A stretch of DNA of 64,000 bases, taken from Sporisorium sorghi (lineage: Eukaryota; Basidiomycota; Ustilaginomycetes; Ustilaginales; Ustilaginaceae). The position numbers were made by a program, and so were the translations under genes. The stretch spans positions 1 to 64,000 of the forward strand of contig JALCCG010000069.1 of NCBI GenBank assembly GCA_023212695.1. The letters are read 5' to 3'. Positions 62,196-64,000 of the stretch are shown here, in pieces. Every line of letters begins with the position of its first letter. Position 1 is the stretch's first letter. The notes beneath the pieces are model-generated. The model did not search any database. It worked only from the letters and a program-made list of their open reading frames with translations, and was not told where the DNA came from.

Positions 62196-64000
62196 ATGGC
62201 TACCTCAAATCCATCGGCGTCACCCTCGGCACGCGCTTTCGAGCCTCAGCAAGACGCCAGACCCACGCCATCTCACCATGCATCCTCCTCTTCAAAAGCT
62301 CCCGCCTCGGCGCACTTTCCACCTTTCAGACCACCTTGTCTCAAGTGTCAGCCCATCCTGAAGCATTCCCACTCCACAGCCAGCGTACCCACCAATCATC
62401 CGGCTGACTCTACCACGCTGGTCACACCTGCCAATCATGTCACCGTCCGTCAGTACATAGGCCCACTTCCCGTGTCAGCATCAGCAGCGAGGGCCATCGC
62501 AAAAGCCATCGCAGAGGACGGCTCCTACCAACACGCATCATCCTCACCGAACGATCCGTCTGGCTCAACCCAGGGCCAGTCCTCCGAGCCCGATGAGCAG
62601 CACCCTGTCCATGCGATAGACCATGCAGACCCTCCTGCAAACCCGTCATCTTCAAACGACACCTCTCAATCTCAAACCTGGACCGATCCATTCAGTGTCC
62701 AAACTTCCGCCGAGCTGCAGCAACACGAGCAGAAGCGCGCGCAGTCTTCCTTCCTGACTTCTCCAAAGCGACAACCCATAGCTCTTCCGCCACCTCGTCC
62801 GCGCATGGTCAGAAAGGACCCCTCTTCCACTTCGGTCCTCTCAAACGCCTCCTTTGCCAGCGCACAATCCCTCGATCGTGATGCTCTCAGCGATTCTGAG
62901 GCCGCTCAACGTGCGCGTCCAGCCGCCACCCCCTCCGTCTCCAACCTTCGCTCCATCAGTCCCTCCAAAAAGAGGTTCACACTTGGCTCCAAAAAGAGCA
63001 ACCAGTCCTTTCCAGTCACCTCTGCAGCCAGCGCCTCCTTCAAGCCACCTCCTCCCACTTCCATTCTTCGAAACGCCGCCTCGTTCGGCCCACTCAATCA
63101 CGACAAATCCCACCTCAGTGCAGATGCCGCCACATCCAAGAGTATCACCAACGTCCGCAGTGCCGACAACCTTCGCGTCTCAGCCCTCCGACAGCAGCGC
63201 AGGATCGGCTCCGAAGGCTCCGAAGGCTCACGTCTCCCCGCATCTTCTGCTTCTTCGCCTCACGCAGCACCCAGTGCGTTGCCCGTTCTTGACTTGCCCT
63301 TGAACGAGCTTGAAGAAGCAATCAACGATGCGCTTCCGTCGCAAGATGCCACCCACCCTCCATCCCCCAGCGCGCATCAAGGCCTCCATCGATCACAGGG
63401 GCAAGGTTCGACTACCGATAGCCCTAATCACGGCCTCGAAAATGAGCGTCGTGCTCTCAACAGTAGCAACGATACCACCATAACGCGCGGCAGCACTGAG
63501 GCCGCCTATCGTGGCACCGCTCCCACTTTGAAGCCCAAGACATCTTTTTCGAGCACCTCCGACTCGAACGCCGCTGAACCATGCAACGGTGACACCACTG
63601 CGCCGCAAGATCGCAATCTCTTGCATCCTGCTTGGGAGCAGGCAAGCCATTCGGTGGCACCAACTGCTGCTCAAGATTCACAGACAGAGGTCGTCCACGA
63701 CGGCTCAGCGACATTGCCTGACACTGCTCTGCCCGCAGAGCTTCCAGGTGACTATCGGTCTCCGACAAAGGCGTCGCGCAACTTGGTTGGCAGAGGCTTC
63801 CCCGTCAAGAAGCGCTCACTCACCTTCACTGGCGAGCAAAGTACCGATACAGCTCAACGAGGTCCGTTCAGTGCTTACCTGCCTCGTGCTGTCGACCACC
63901 ACCGCGACTACTCGCGTCAGAGCAGGCTCAGTAGGGCGTCCACCGTCGGCACTTTCAATACTGTTGGCACCGTCGCCACAGAAGGTAGCTTTGGCGCGAC
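62196..64000 (+). CDS. Long Ser/Pro-rich protein, N-terminal part (cut by the window edge)
   Basis: From the ATG at 62196 the frame is open to the last base (601 codons plus 2 nt), so the gene continues beyond the window. The visible part is disordered and rich in Ser, Pro, Ala, Thr and Asn. It has basic patches that look like phosphorylation or 14-3-3 sites (SPSKKRFTLGSKKS; VKKRSLTF), a CLKC pair near residue 48 and a Gly/Thr-rich segment at the end. No folded domain has begun by residue 600. This is typical of N-terminal extensions of large smut signalling proteins, but the identity cannot be told. A CT-rich leader supports the start. Confidence 0.75.
   Translation, partial: MATSNPSASPSARAFEPQQDARPTPSHHASSSSKAPASAHFPPFRPPCLKCQPILKHSHSTASVPTNHPADSTTLVTPANHVTVRQYIGPLPVSASAARAIAKAIAEDGSYQHASSSPNDPSGSTQGQSSEPDEQHPVHAIDHADPPANPSSSNDTSQSQTWTDPFSVQTSAELQQHEQKRAQSSFLTSPKRQPIALPPPRPRMVRKDPSSTSVLSNASFASAQSLDRDALSDSEAAQRARPAATPSVSNLRSISPSKKRFTLGSKKSNQSFPVTSAASASFKPPPPTSILRNAASFGPLNHDKSHLSADAATSKSITNVRSADNLRVSALRQQRRIGSEGSEGSRLPASSASSPHAAPSALPVLDLPLNELEEAINDALPSQDATHPPSPSAHQGLHRSQGQGSTTDSPNHGLENERRALNSSNDTTITRGSTEAAYRGTAPTLKPKTSFSSTSDSNAAEPCNGDTTAPQDRNLLHPAWEQASHSVAPTAAQDSQTEVVHDGSATLPDTALPAELPGDYRSPTKASRNLVGRGFPVKKRSLTFTGEQSTDTAQRGPFSAYLPRAVDHHRDYSRQSRLSRASTVGTFNTVGTVATEGSFGA

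Overview
The window reads as nuclear DNA of a basidiomycete fungus, most likely a smut (Ustilaginales) or close relative. This is inferred from dense genes on both strands, GC-rich coding sequence, few and short GT-AG introns, CT-rich promoters, and products specific to fungi or eukaryotes (YJU2, SRP14, VMS1, LEU5, ORM1). The species cannot be fixed from sequence alone. I find 27 protein genes (the last one cut by the window edge) and one intron-containing tRNA-Met. There is no recognisable intact transposon, CRISPR array or rRNA.

Layout. 0-9 kb: ORM1 (-), phosphoacetylglucosamine mutase (+), tRNA-Met (+), a two-exon orphan (+), a LEU5-type mitochondrial carrier (+). 9-19 kb: a two-exon membrane protein (-), a single-frame CRAL-TRIO/HAD-phosphatase fusion (+), a glutamine-rich orphan (+), a 3 kb stretch without a convincing gene, a four-helix membrane protein (+). 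19-31 kb: YJU2 (-), an F-box-like protein (+), DNA polymerase delta subunit 2 (-), a large gamma-tubulin complex component (+), a small basic orphan (-), mitochondrial enoyl-CoA hydratase (-), NFU1 (+). 31-41 kb: fumarate reductase with a cytochrome b5 tail (-), MFS transporter (-), mitochondrial ABC1 kinase-like protein (+), LigB/DODA-type extradiol dioxygenase (-). 41-46.5 kb: a very intron-rich gene with two Zn2Cys6-like modules (+), followed by 2 kb of partly AT-rich sequence without a gene. 46.5-64 kb: transketolase (-), a DUF726/TMCO4-family protein (-), SRP14 (-), VMS1 (+), a TTC1-like TPR protein (-), inositol polyphosphate kinase (+), and the N-terminus of a long Ser/Pro-rich protein (+).

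Most genes are conserved housekeeping functions: sphingolipid control, UDP-GlcNAc supply, CoA import, Fe-S assembly, splicing, replication, ribosome quality control, inositol phosphates and the pentose phosphate pathway. They are not arranged as one pathway. The parts that stand out are the CRAL-TRIO/PHO13-type fusion, the 11-exon double zinc-cluster gene with a possible 8-nt micro-exon, the DODA and ABC1K stop codons only 5 bp apart, the cytochrome b5-tailed fumarate reductase, and A/T homopolymers in many promoters. Splice sites were assigned by eye from GT/AG signals and phase agreement, and first in-frame ATGs were used as starts.
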